Assembly: GCA_023101725.1 (NCBI GenBank)
Contig: JALJCO010010304.1
Location: 62,001-126,000, forward strand
Length of the DNA stretch: 64,000 bases
Origin: Atherinomorus stipes
Lineage: Eukaryota; Chordata; Actinopteri; Atheriniformes; Atherinidae
Direction of reading: 5' to 3'
This document shows positions 11,301 through 20,832 of the stretch, one piece after another; the first letter of the stretch is position 1, and every line of letters starts with the position of its first letter. The position numbers and the translations under genes were made by a program. The notes under the pieces were generated by a model, which saw only the letters and a program-made list of their open reading frames with translations, was not told the origin of the DNA and searched no databases.

Positions 11301-11878
11301 GAGACCAGGAAAGGTGTCTGCTTCCCAAGCAGAGAAGCATCTGTTCGTCTTCAAGAAGGTTTGTATTTGTTGTTCTTTTTTATTTATCTATTTTATTTTA
11401 TTCAACGATGTTTCACTGGGGGAGCCTTGGTTTTACTCATGATCACATACAGTTAAACGCTATACATAAACACAGAAACTTGTTAATTTATTATTTATTT
11501 GTGTAATATTGCCACCATGTAATTGTAATATTCTGTGTTTTGTGTTTTTGTTTTATCAGTCAGGAACCAGTGTCCAAGAACATCTGGATTCTATCACAAC
11601 AAGCACACAGCCCTACCTCCTGGCTGTAGGACGGAAGTAGGAAAGCAGCCCACCAGTTTTTCATCATACTTGACAAAAGTGCCATCGCTTGCAGGTCGGC
11701 CTCCTCTATTGGTGCCTTCGACGAACTGTTTAAAGCACATTATGTTTTTGCAACAACATACAACCCGACGCTGTACAACATGTTCACGTTCATCCAGACC
11801 ACTGTGTACAACATAGATGTTGGCAAAGTCAAGGAGAGTCCTCGTGTGGCTGAAGTTCGGGTTAGGTTGCTTCATTAG
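8306..11878 (+). pseudogene. SAMD3-like gene, ten exons, three lesions
   Basis: Ten segments with GT-AG borders join in consistent phase: 8301-8384, 8545-8685, 8787-8932, 9308-9444, 9550-9643, 9967-10066, 10156-10415, 10445-10631, 11231-11358 and 11560-11878. Together they give about 530 codons from the ATG at 8306. I recognise the product as the family annotated in fish as sterile alpha motif domain-containing protein 3-like. Markers are LTKKPGGESIINE, YARGIVSLFPHLSDPFS, GYLAWRIKTIQR, MKLTFDFRHNMV and GAFDELFKAHYVFATTY. The N-terminus (KTRLGDVQKFVRI ... TGVLTIKLD) looks like a ubiquitin/PB1-type fold. The lesions are an in-frame TGA at 10051, an in-frame TAG at 10359 and a frameshift at about 11636. 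The gene ends 24 nt before the zinc-finger gene. Its biochemical role is unknown; I infer an accessory protein of the element. Confidence 0.8.
9054..9263. mobile_element. Foldback miniature element with TA target duplication
   Basis: The 210-bp element is almost wholly palindromic. Arms start GTACACCCACAGAATGATGT and pair with the right arm, leaving a short loop near 9145-9170. TA flanks both sides (9052-9053 and 9264-9265), as in Tc1/mariner-type miniature elements. It sits in the intron between exons 3 and 4 of the SAMD3-like gene. A related half-arm occurs at 53205-53260. Confidence 0.9.
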
Positions 11879-11901
11879 TACTTGCATGGATCTGTTCAGA
11901 C

Positions 11902-13726
11902 ATGAAGTGTTTCGTCTGTCAGTCTGAATTACCTTCTGCGAATACTCTTGATCGGCATTTACGAGTAGTTCATGGTTACTTGTGTAACCCTGGTAAAATG
12001 TTAAAACACATTTAGATTATAAAAAGTTCATGGCTGATTAAAAACAAGACAAAAAACATGTTCAGAGGTGGTTATAATAATCTGACATTTTCATTGTGTT
12101 TAAAAATGGTCAAATTCATGTTGAAATGTGTTTGTAAGACATAATGTTTTATTTCATGGTCTAAAAACAAAAGGGAGAAAACATTTTATTTTAGAGAAAA
12201 GTAATTCTGTTAAAACCAGGTTGTCTTGGTCATGTGACCTTACGTCGGAGGGAGACGGGGTGACGTGGAGAGAAAAAAGAAAAAAAAGCGCATGCCAGAG
12301 TGGAGGGAGCAGTTCGTTTGTGAGTTTACAGCTTGTATTGCTGAACTTTATAATACTTGTACCTTAGATTGTCAGCCTGATAATCTTGCAAGAGACAAGT
12401 TATAGTTGTGAGTGACAGTTAATTTCAGCACGAAGTTTGTTACTGTCAGCTACGCTCAGAGACTGCCTCGCTAGCTTAGTGCAGGCTAAAAGCTAAGAGA
12501 AACGTGATCGGACTGTGTGCATGCAGCTGTTAGCTAACACAGCTAGCCACGTAGCTGTTCGTCAGTTCCCGGCCTGGAAACGAGAGGACATCAACCAGAT
12601 AGCGCTCTGAGCTACCAGGGATGCTCAGAGTTCCTCTGGCAACGCTGGAAAACCCTCGGAGATCGTGTGGATATCAGGTGGACACCCGTGGGCGCCCCCT
12701 CCTTCTCATCTGAACTGAGGTGATCTGCCTGGATCATTGCTTTGGGGAAAAGGTACTCTGCTTTATTTTATTTTACTCTGCTGAGAGATTGAACCAGTAA
12801 GTTTTGGGTTCCAACGATCCCGAGCCACGACTCAGGCCTGCAACGTTTGTTTTTTTTTCTTTAATTTATAAGGGGTGCCGGCTTTATTTTGATCAAGAGA
12901 AACACTGATTGTGTGAAATGTTTATTTTGGTGAAGAAAAACACTGACTATTGAGCTGTGGTTTATACTGGTGCTAGCCTTCTACCAAAAGGGTAATTACA
13001 TTTACTTAAATTTAGTCTGATTTTGTTTACAATTATTTTATGTAATTAAAGTGGGAACTTACTATTTTTATACAAAGGTTTCTGTTGTATTTTTCAGTAA
13101 CAAGTGGTCAGTTATTTATTTTCATCTCAGCAACTGTCTCATTCCTTGTTATGGTTTAAGGTGCTTAGTGACCCAATTATTTGATCTCAAATATCACACA
13201 TACATACGAGAGTATACCTGAAACGAACCTAGGGCCCATCCTCTTAAAGCAGGATAGGAAGGGCTACACTTGGATGGAAAAAAATCTTCGCCTTAAATGT
13301 TCTCAGACTGGATGTGGTCGTGTGCTTGGAACATTTTCTGGGTTTAGAAAACATTTAAATGCCAAGCACACTGAAAATACTGATCAAGAAGTTAACGTCA
13401 GTTCAAACAAAGCAGACCTTGGTGATGCAGGAGAGCTGGTGATAGCTAATGTAGAGTCGGGCACAGCAATTGCTGCAAAATTTGGAACAGTTTTGTCAAC
13501 CAGTGTATTTTCTGCCAAACGGATCAAATATCACGGTACAGAATACCGTCCAGACTTTCTTATATGTACTGAAGTAGCATGTGAGATGCCTGTTTTTTGT
13601 AAGATTGACGTGATTGCTGTAAAAGATGACTGTGTCTTGCTCTGTGGAAAACTGATGGAAACCTTGTGTTTTGATAATCATTACCATGCCTTTAAGGTCA
13701 AGCTGCATCCAGATAATGTTTTATAA
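11902..13726 (+). CDS. C2H2 zinc-finger mini-protein, putative deleted transposase
   Basis: Two exons join in frame: 11902-11992 (donor CCTG/GTAAAA) and 13233-13726 (acceptor ACCTAG). They give about 194 residues with no stop or frameshift. Exon 1 holds a first finger (C3, C6, H19, H24, within KCFVCQSELPSANTLDRHLR). Exon 2 opens with a second finger, KCSQTGCGRVLGTFSGFRKH followed by LNAKH. The C-terminal half contains YRPDFLICTEVACEMPVFCK and LETLCFDNHYHAFKVKL-like sequence (actual: METLCFDNHYHAFKVKL). From memory, related multi-copy fish proteins have a long middle region between these two parts, with a D-x-MHD motif like that of CACTA-type transposases. Here the middle is missing, so the product should bind DNA but not cut it. 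The start was chosen at 11902 because a splice acceptor-like TCTGTTCAG lies just upstream. An unspliced ORF also runs from 13181. Confidence 0.6.
12100..13150. other. GC-richer block in the zinc-finger gene intron, possible solo LTR
   Basis: This roughly 1-kb stretch differs from its surroundings, with CpG and a central part (12440-12720) rich in GCTAGC-type motifs and CTCGGAGATCGTGTGGAT. It encodes nothing convincing. It may be an inserted LTR or the internal promoter and leader of the second gene. I found no clear terminal repeats or target duplication. Confidence 0.3.
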
Positions 13727-14470
13727 GTGTTGCACATAAGTGATTTATTTTACTTGAAACCTTTTGATCTTCAAATGAAGTATGGTACGACAGATAACGC
13801 CCTATATGTTGTTCCATATTGTCATTTTATGCAGACCTAGGGTCAGTTTTTTTAAGTGGTGGTGGTTCAACTTCATATAAGTTTGCTTTTCATCCGGAGC
13901 CCAGTAATGGAGCAGCAGGTACAGTTGCGCAACCTGTTGCATTGTCTTGTGTTTCCAAAACTTATGTGCATATGAACACATTAGGATATGCATATATATG
14001 CATTAGGATACCTGGCACGGGAGGTACACCAATTGCATGATGATTCACTCTTTTTCTTTTTCTATTTATTAAATGCTGCATATGAACAGTTTTATGGAGA
14101 GGGTTGCACATAAATGATCTTTTACTTCATACCGTTTGCTCTTCAAATGAATATAGGACATATGGCCTTATATGTTGTTCCATATTGTCATTTTATATAG
14201 GCCTGGGGTCAGTGCTGCTAAGTGGTATTGGTCAACTGATAAGTTTAATTTTTGTTTTTTTATGCACACTGAAAGTTGGTGTCTTAGCATGTATCTCCAT
14301 AAATGTGATTCACAATTAATTTTGAATCCTGTAATGGAGCAGCAGGTACAAGGTTACATGACCTGTTACATTGTCTTGTGTTTCCAAAAGTTTATGTGCA
14401 TGCAAACAAGTTGCATTAGGATACCTGGCACGGCAGGTGCACCTATTGCATGACTTCATTTTTTTCTCCT
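13727..14470. repeat. Two-copy tandem repeat of about 370 bp in the 3-prime region
   Basis: 13730-14060 and 14103-14470 are diverged direct copies. Shared blocks include TATATGTTGTTCCATATTGT, TGTAATGGAGCAGCAGGTAC (with AGTAATGG in copy one), TTGTCTTGTGTTTCCAAAA and GGATACCTGGCACGG. Both lie after the zinc-finger stop codon and before the subterminal repeat field. Confidence 0.85.
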
Positions 14471-14636
14471 TTAAATGCTGCATATATGTAAATGGTTTCT
14501 TGAGTATGTTTGTAATGGTTAAAAATGCTAAGTTAAATATTTTTCAAACATGCTTTTGTGAAATAAAAGTTCTGAAATGTATTTTTGCAATAACTTGTTT
14601 TTATTCAATGATATTTATAAAAAGTGTAATAGATGC

Positions 14637-15093
14637 AATTTAACACTGCAAAAGTGTAAATATTTATCTGTACAATGTTAATGGCTTTTAGGATTTGACT
14701 TAATTTGAGTTGGGTTTTTTCACTGTAACAGTGTAAATCAAGACATTTATAGTGAACAATTAACACAGTTATGAGTCTTCAGTGTTAACCTCCATTAACT
14801 CAGTGCAAGGTTAAAAAGTATCTGTATTAGAGTTGATTTGTCACCACAGTAGTGTAACTCTTCAACACTCCTGAGAATCATTTAACTCTCTCCAGTGTTA
14901 ATAACCCATAGTGTTAAGTTCTGTTAACACTGTACAGTGTAAACCAGTGTTAAATTTTAACTCAATTCTGAGTTAATTTTACCCTGAAATTTCAACACTG
15001 TGGAAAGAGTTAATTCAACACTATTTTGATAAGGACCAAATACACTCGGATACAGTATTAAATTTAACTAACAGTAGAACAATAACAGTATTG
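14637..15093. repeat. Subterminal repeat field of AGTGTTAA/TTAACACT motifs
   Basis: More than 15 copies of AGTGTTAA, AGTGTAA, TTAACACTG, CAACACT or GAGTTAA lie in both orientations in about 460 bp. The same core occurs in the terminal repeat. In CACTA-type elements, short subterminal repeats of this kind are the binding sites of the element's own DNA-binding protein. That the zinc-finger product binds here is inference. Confidence 0.75.
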
Positions 15094-15118
15094 ATTTAAC
15101 ACTGCAAAATTTGCTGTG
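15094..15118 (-). repeat. Right terminal inverted repeat of the 9.35-kb unit
   Basis: This is the exact reverse complement of 5769-5793, ending GCTGTG and followed by TAG. Confidence 0.9.
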
Positions 15119-15339
15119 TAGAAAGTGGAGTAGTGTGAACTTCCGGCATGTAAATAAACGGCCGTCCCGTTCGAACCAGAGGTTGGTGGCATATTTCACT
15201 AAAGGGCTCATGGGGTGGAGGAATAAGGCGGATAGGTGAGGTTGTGCTGAAAAACAGATACTAGACATAGACATGGTAATTTTTTTTTCATGAGGCAAAA
15301 GCAGAAATATTAAAAACCTGCATAAACAAGCTCAGACCT

Positions 15340-15470
15340 TATTCAATTTGCTTCCGTTCAGACAAATCTCCTCCTTGCTAGCCAGGACTCCCTTGAAAAA
15401 GAGGCTTTTAATCTCAATGGGACTTTCCTGGAAAAATAAAGGTTAAAAAAAAAAAAAAAAAAAAAAAAGT
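15340..15470 (+). mobile_element. LINE 3-prime tail
   Basis: The sequence GACTCCCTTGAAAAAGAGGC, then TTTTAATCTCAATGGGACTT, then an AATAAAGGTT stretch and a 24-base poly(A), is a familiar conserved tail of fish LINEs. Only the tail is present, as expected for a 5-prime-truncated insertion. Confidence 0.7.
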
Positions 15471-16408
15471 AAAGGTCTGCGTACTCTGTACCGAGCTATA
15501 TACATCTGATATTTGATCACATTTAAATACTGCTGTTTGCGCCTGTTACAGATTGCGTGTGTAATCTTTGTAGATCACCCGCAAAACGCTGAAGAGACAG
15601 CACATTCTTTTGATCTGCGCAGCAAAGAAATTAGCGGTCTTTATTTGGATTCTTTGCAAATCAGGGCCTTAGAGTCTCCTTCAGAGCTGGTGTAACAGAA
15701 ATTACTCACCTGACATGAGGTCAAGTCACCAATGGTCTATTTCTAATCACCACCTTAAAGTCTGAGTTATGGTTCTTTGTCACACTGATGAGCTGTAGAT
15801 GCTCGACTGGAATCCACATGCTGCTGTTCCCAAAGGCTGACTTGTAGTTCAGGTGGTTTTAGGCCATTTTTATAGAAAATGGGGTGGATATTGTGGCAAC
15901 TTAGGTTAAAAAGGCATGAAGTACACAGACAAACAGCAAAAAATGGAAATATTGAAGCAACAGCACACCATCAATATTCACTTCCTTGCTGTGTCACATA
16001 GCTGCCTCTATAAAAAACAATACAAGGTCAGGCATGCACCAGCCACTGCCCCGGCTTTCAGTTTATCTACATTATCAACACATAATGTCATCTAAACCCA
16101 CCATTATTTCACACAGCTCAAACATAACTGCGCCAGATGAAATACAGGGCAACCTCAGGGGCCTCTTCACTCCTGAGGAGGAATTACTTTTTAACATACC
16201 CTGACCTCTCTGTGCTGGAGCTGTACTCAGGCAAGTGCGCTTTCTATTCAGCTGGTCGAGCACTTGATGCTGAGATAGATCTTTATATCCCAGGTCAGGA
16301 TTCAAACTCAGCTACTGTAAGTTTTGTCAAGGAGCTTCAGCTTTTGTTCTTGGAGCACCCATGTATCTGGTAGTCATCTACAAAGCTCAATTTGTTTACT
16401 TGGACCAG
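15471..16408. other. Spacer, no recognisable feature
   Basis: Short open frames occur but show no family motif or splice structure that I can support. Confidence 0.4.
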
Positions 16409-17280
16409 GTTGAACCCCTTTTGCCCTCAAGAACTGCTTTAATTCTCTAGGTAAAAGATTAAACATGGCGTCGTAAACATTCCTCAGAAATTTTGCTCCA
16501 TATTGACATGATAGCATCACACAGTGGCTGCAGATTTGTTGGCTGCACATCCATGATGAGAATCTCCCGTTTCACCTCAGTGGGATGAGAATCTCCCGTT
16601 CCACCTCCTCATGATGAGAATCTCCCGTTTCACCTCAGTGGGATGAGAATCTCCCGTTCCACCTCCTCATGATGAGAATCTCCCTTTAGACCGCATCATG
16701 ATGAGAATCCCCTGTTCCACCTCATAGTAATGAGAATCTCCCGTTTCACCCTCATCGTGATGAGAATCTCCCGTTTCACCACATCACAATGAGAATCTCC
16801 AGTTCCACCTCTTCATGATGAGATTCTTCTGTTCCACCTCTTCATGATGAGAATCTCCCTTTAGACCGCATCATGATGAGAATCCCCTGTTCCACCTCAT
16901 AGTAATGAGAATCTCCCGTTCCACCTCATCGTGATGAGAATCTCCCGTTCCACCTCATCGTGATGAGAATCTCTTGTTCAACCGCATCTTCATGATGAGA
17001 ATCTCCCGTTCCACCTCATCATGATGAGAATCTCTTGTTCAACCGCATCTTCATGATGAGAATCTCCCGTTCCACCTCATCATGATGAGAATCTCCCGTT
17101 CCACCTCATCCCAAAGCTACTCTGTTGGACTGAAATCTGCTCACTGTGGAGAACATTGGAGTTCAGTCAACTCAGCGTCACGTTCCAGAAAACATGTAGA
17201 TGATGTGAGCTCTGTGACACAGTGCATTATCCTGCTGAAAGTAGCATCAGCAGATGCTCCACTGTTGTCATACAGGGATA
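16409..17280 (-). pseudogene. Tc1 transposase relic with internal repeat expansion
   Basis: On the minus strand this is the C-terminal half of the Tc1 transposase family also present at 34621-35837 and 25646-25765. The flanks correspond to QQDNA-type sequence (about 17230-17260), the SPDLNP region (about 17110-17160) and the region after the catalytic glutamate (16409-16550). The block encoding the glutamate motif (HLWDVVERE in the family) has been replaced by a 19-unit tandem array. The transposase is dead: frames are broken and the N-terminal half is absent. Confidence 0.8.
16555..17112. repeat. 29-bp minisatellite, 19 units, born inside a Tc1 gene
   Basis: The unit is about 29 bp, GATGAGAATCTCCCGTTCCA plus CCTCATCAT; a few units are 32 bp. 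A higher-order pattern is visible, since a variant pair (CTCCCTTTAGACCGCATCAT then CCCCTGTTCCACCTCATAGT) occurs twice, near 16675 and 16855, and a CTCTTGTTCAACCGCATCTT variant alternates at 16968-17060. The unit matches a single-copy stretch of the surrounding transposase sequence, so the array arose by local duplication. Confidence 0.95.
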
Positions 17281-18480
17281 TATGATCACTTGATTTTCAC
17301 TTTTTCAAACTGTTCTCTGTAAAACCTTGAGATGGTTATGTGTAAAGACCGCAGTTTCTTAAATTCAGGCAATCATTAGAAATGATTTTCAGCTGTAGTC
17401 AGCAATAGCTGTTGCTTCAAACAATGGTAACCAAAGAAAAACGTAAATACAATTGCTTCCATGAGTATGTGAGGACACGCCTCAAACAAAAGCCATGTTG
17501 AAATACTGAAGGAGACAATGACATCGACACTGGCCTGAGTTTTTGCAAGGAGTAGCAGAGACAATGAAAATAAGAAAAAAAAATTCTCTCAGAATAAGGT
17601 TAATTGTATTACCATTGTCTATGGTCTGCACATGTACAGTACCTTTTGAATCTTTTCTAGGTTATACAAAACCCTTTAAAGGTGCCATGACAACAAATTT
17701 CACTTTTTTGTGGTTCTGGGGGTATAATATGATCTGTTGTGCACTGATGAGACCATGTGAATGTCAGAGTGAGTATCAAAGGTCCTGTTCATGGACGGTC
17801 AGCTTTGGTTCTTTGTTCAGAAACGGTTGAATCAGACAGCAACTCATCATTCTACATAGTTCATATCCTCCAATTAGTGCACACCATAAAGCAAAGCATT
17901 CATCCATTAACACAAGCACTCATACAGTGCTTATTATCAGTTTCTCTAAACACAGACAGTATAAAGCATTGCTCTCTTGTTTAACTGTATCTAGGGCAAC
18001 ATGGGGATTCAGTGTCTGGCCTGAACATACTTCGACACACTGTCATGCAGGGGATTGAACCTCCATCCTTGCTGACAACTCCACTCTTCACTGAGCCAGA
18101 GATACCACAGCCCATTATATTTTACAGTGTTCTACAGCTATATTACATTCAAGCAAAGCCACATGCTGGCCAGTGCCAAATGTTGCTGTCTGTGTGGCCA
18201 TGATGATTTTTAAATGACATTGGCTCTGCTTTAGAATGACATTGAATAATAATTTTGGCTTGAGGCTATTTCTCTAAACCTTCACATACTTACTTGACTT
18301 TGCAGATGTACTTGCAATCGTACTGTAGCAACACTTTCTTCTCTGTGATCATTGCTTATGTCTTTTCTCTTTTGACGTTGAGTTAAAACACACCCCTGAC
18401 TCTTCAGAGCAGCAATTTGCTAATTAGCAAATCACAGCATTCTTAGGATGCATTCACACCAGCCCCTCTGATCAGACTCA
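17281..18480. other. Spacer, nothing identified
   Basis: AT-rich unique-looking sequence. No coding, RNA or repeat feature can be supported. Confidence 0.4.
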
Positions 18481-18840
18481 GGCCCAATCCCAAAGCGGGC
18501 CCTTAACACTACCCCTACACATAACCCCTCCATTTGCGCGTTCCCGCGGAGGCTCTGCCATATTAAGGGCCGTCCCAAACCGTATAGGGTGGAGGACGAG
18601 TGGATTGTTTCAGCCCTTAATCAGCGAGTCTGCATCTGTGCAGTCTCGCTAGAATTTTGCAACAGGTGCGACGGCTAAATGGAGAATGAAACAGCCGTGT
18701 TCTGCACGAGTTCCGCACGTGTTCTGCACGTTTGTTGTGATGACAGGTTTTCCTCAAACTACTGGCACTCATGGCAGGGAACATTTTAGTAGGGAAAGAG
18801 GATTACAATCCTCTTATTGGCACAATAATTCTAATTAAAA

Positions 18841-18972
18841 ATGATGATAATAATACTGTAATAATAATAATAATAATGATGATGATAATAATAATAAATC
18901 ATAATTATAGTAGTAGCAATAATGATAATTGGTAATAATTATTAGGCCTTTTCGTAGTAGTAATAATAATTT
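18841..18972. repeat. AAT/GAT-rich microsatellite
   Basis: Imperfect runs of AAT, GAT and AGT trinucleotides. Confidence 0.9.
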
Positions 18973-18998
18973 TTTATCATTTATTTAATTGTTTAGGA

Positions 18999-19187
18999 CG
19001 GGGGTGTCCAGCTCCGGTCCAAGGGCCACTATCCTGCAGGTTTTCCATGTCTCCCTTCTCCAACACACACCTGACTCAAGTTCATAGGCTTTTAGATTTA
19101 TTTAATGTGAATCAGCTGTGTTGGTGCAGGGAGGCATGGAAAACTGTCTGGACAGCAGCCCTTGAGGACCGAGATTGGACACCACTG
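18999..19187. mobile_element. hAT miniature element, family 1, 8-bp duplication GTTTAGGA
   Basis: The inverted ends CGGGGGTGTCCAGCTCCGGT and ACCGAGATTGGACACCACTG enclose 189 bp, flanked by exact duplications GTTTAGGA (18991-18998 and 19188-19195). It contains the family hallmark CTATCCTGCAGGTTTTCCAT. The best preserved relative is at 52803-53005. Confidence 0.95.
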
Positions 19188-19617
19188 GTTTAGGATCATT
19201 GTCATTACTATGTCTTTAAAATAAAACATTATTCCTCACACATGAGTGTGAGTTTGTATTTCCACACAGATTTATTTGACACTGGCATGTTTGTTTTGAT
19301 GCGGCGATGACTGCTGTCGGGTTTTTGTTTTTTTTTTTAGTGGAGGGAAGAGGGTGTCTCATTCTCATTAACACCCTCCACCTCCAATCAAAGCGCCACC
19401 ACGGCTCCGAGTGTGACTTCCTTGGGGGTGACACTCGAAAATTAAGGGGTTGTGTGTAGGGGCGGTTTGGGATCCAGCTGTTTGCTTGGAAAGGCCGGTT
19501 CGTTTTAAGAGGTGAAATTGTGCTAAGGAACTCTGATGACCTAAGTGCAAGAAGTGGACTACATCACGTGGCATTGTGGGTAAGTAAAACTAATAACATA
19601 CAGTATGTGTAAAGAAC

Positions 19618-19901
19618 AGGGATGTCCTAATCTAGTCCTGGAGAGCTACGATCCTGCAACTTTTAGAGCAGGGCTGCAACAATTCAGTCCTATGAGGACC
19701 ACAATCCAGCAGGTTTTCCATGCTGAAATACTCAAACACAAGTTTGTGGAGAGCTCGATTGGCTGTTGGATCTTTGTAATTGGAGTCAGGTGTGTTGGAG
19801 CAGGGGGACGTTGAAAGCCTGCTGGATTGCTTCCTTCGTAGGACCGAAATGAGTTGCCCCGTTGCAGGATAGTAGATCTCGAGGACTAGACTTGGGCACC
19901 T
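19618..19901. mobile_element. Two family-1 miniature elements, one nested in the other
   Basis: The outer arms (AGGGATGTCCTAATCTAGTC from 19618; GAGGACTAGACTTGGGCACC near 19880) pair with each other. An inner pair (CAGGGCTGCAACAATTCAGT at about 19671; GACCGAAATGAGTTGCCCCG at about 19843) sits where the outer copy should continue after CCTGCAACTTTTAGA. Both show the ACAATCCAGCAGGTTTTCCA type of core. Confidence 0.75.
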
Positions 19902-20649
19902 GGTACAGATCAATAGCCAGTAGAAACTCATAATCAGATGTGGTGTCATCATGATAAATGTTCTGGGACAAATATGATCAACTCAAGACTACTAGGAGCT
20001 GATCCAGTTCTATGTTTTGTGGTGTAAACAAAAGTTGTCCTGCATTAAACAAAAGATGACCCAGTTTTCTTCTTCCTGTTACTAGCTTGGGTTTTACACA
20101 GACCTTATATACCAAATAGAATTTAGAAGCCCAAACCAAAAAAAAAAAAATGCTTCCTATAAACACCATAGTCAGAGCAGACTGAATGGAACTTTATTCC
20201 GTTTCACAGGGATGGAATATTTAGTTTCCAAATCCGATTAAAAGTAAAGTTTTGTCATGTAAACATGAAATGGAACATTGTCAGGCTGCATTCTGACTGC
20301 ACATGCTGTGTTGACTTTACAGTTCATCAATAAAGTTCTGTTTAAATAAAAAGTGTTGTCTTGACATGTGCAGTGATCTTTATCCGCTTAAAACATGGCC
20401 CCTAAACAGAACACACAGGACTGGTCTATGGCAGCAAGTTTGTTTTCAATGCAAACTTTAAAAGGCTAAACATCTTCTGACGATTCAAAGGTAGAACAAC
20501 AAGAAGATTGACCATTGTGACGAATCATGTCTGCATGCGTGTTGCCAAGGGAAACTCCTAATACCTGCAGGATGCCGGCTCATGTGGAACAGTTCCAGAA
20601 CTCTGTCCAGGAACCAATGTCTGAACAACCACGTGTGGCTCCTCTTCAC
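19902..20649. other. Spacer, nothing identified
   Basis: No supported feature. A stretch at about 20195-20290 (TTTATTCCG ... CATGTAAACATGAAATGGA) has the look of an old miniature element, but no ends can be paired. Confidence 0.35.
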
Positions 20650-20775
20650 GTGAAAGATGATCTCATTCATGATCTGGAGGGGAGAGTCCACTCTTTTCTG
20701 ACTAAGGACCATGACCACGAATGTGGAAGTGCTGATCCTCATTCCAGCCACTTCACACTCAGCTGCAATCTGTTC
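20650..20775 (-). pseudogene. LINE reverse-transcriptase fragment
   Basis: On the minus strand a short stretch reads IAAECEVAGMRISTS then VMVLSQKRVDSPLQI. I recognise this as the segment after the catalytic YADD block in a fish LINE polymerase (A-E-C-x-x-AGMRIS-TSKSE-AMVLSRKRV). Both sides are lost, leaving about 40 codons. Confidence 0.65.
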
Positions 20776-20832
20776 CTGTTAGAGACCTGACGTAAAGTCA
20801 TCCAATATATTTACTAGCCTCTTAGCGTAGTG

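Larger units (their letters stand above)
5767..15120 (+). mobile_element. 9.35-kb two-gene transposon, EnSpm/CACTA-like (candidate novel)
   Basis: The unit is bounded by perfect inverted repeats of 25 bp (5769-5793 and 15094-15118) starting CACAGCAAATTTTGCAGTGT. The identity extends to 28 bp if the flanking CTA/TAG is counted. A TA dinucleotide flanks both sides and could be a 2-bp target duplication. Inside are a SAMD3-like gene and, 24 nt after its stop, a C2H2 zinc-finger gene on the same strand. The right end holds about 480 bp of short repeated motifs. Ends of CAC..GTG type, subterminal repeat fields and two overlapping or adjacent genes are hallmarks of EnSpm/CACTA elements. No DDE-type catalytic core is present; I infer it was deleted from the zinc-finger gene. 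Later insertions at 6686-8137 and 9054-9263 enlarge the unit. The alternative is that two unrelated solo ends flank an unrelated gene pair. Confidence 0.6.
18481..19475. mobile_element. hAT-like non-autonomous element carrying a nested insert
   Basis: The left end (CCAATCCCAAAGCGGGCCCT, 18484 on) and the right end (ending GGGGCGGTTTGGGAT at about 19473) are imperfect inverted repeats with matching CCCCTACACA blocks. The interior contains an AAT-rich microsatellite and a second complete miniature element (18999-19187). Target duplication not resolved. Confidence 0.6.

Noticed and set aside
12100..13150. Complete LTR retrotransposon
   Set aside because: No second LTR, gag/pol sequence or clear TG..CA termini could be found. 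Kept only as a possible solo LTR or internal promoter.
16555..17112. CRISPR-like regular array
   Set aside because: The units abut with no unique spacers and match the surrounding Tc1 coding sequence. It is a eukaryotic minisatellite.
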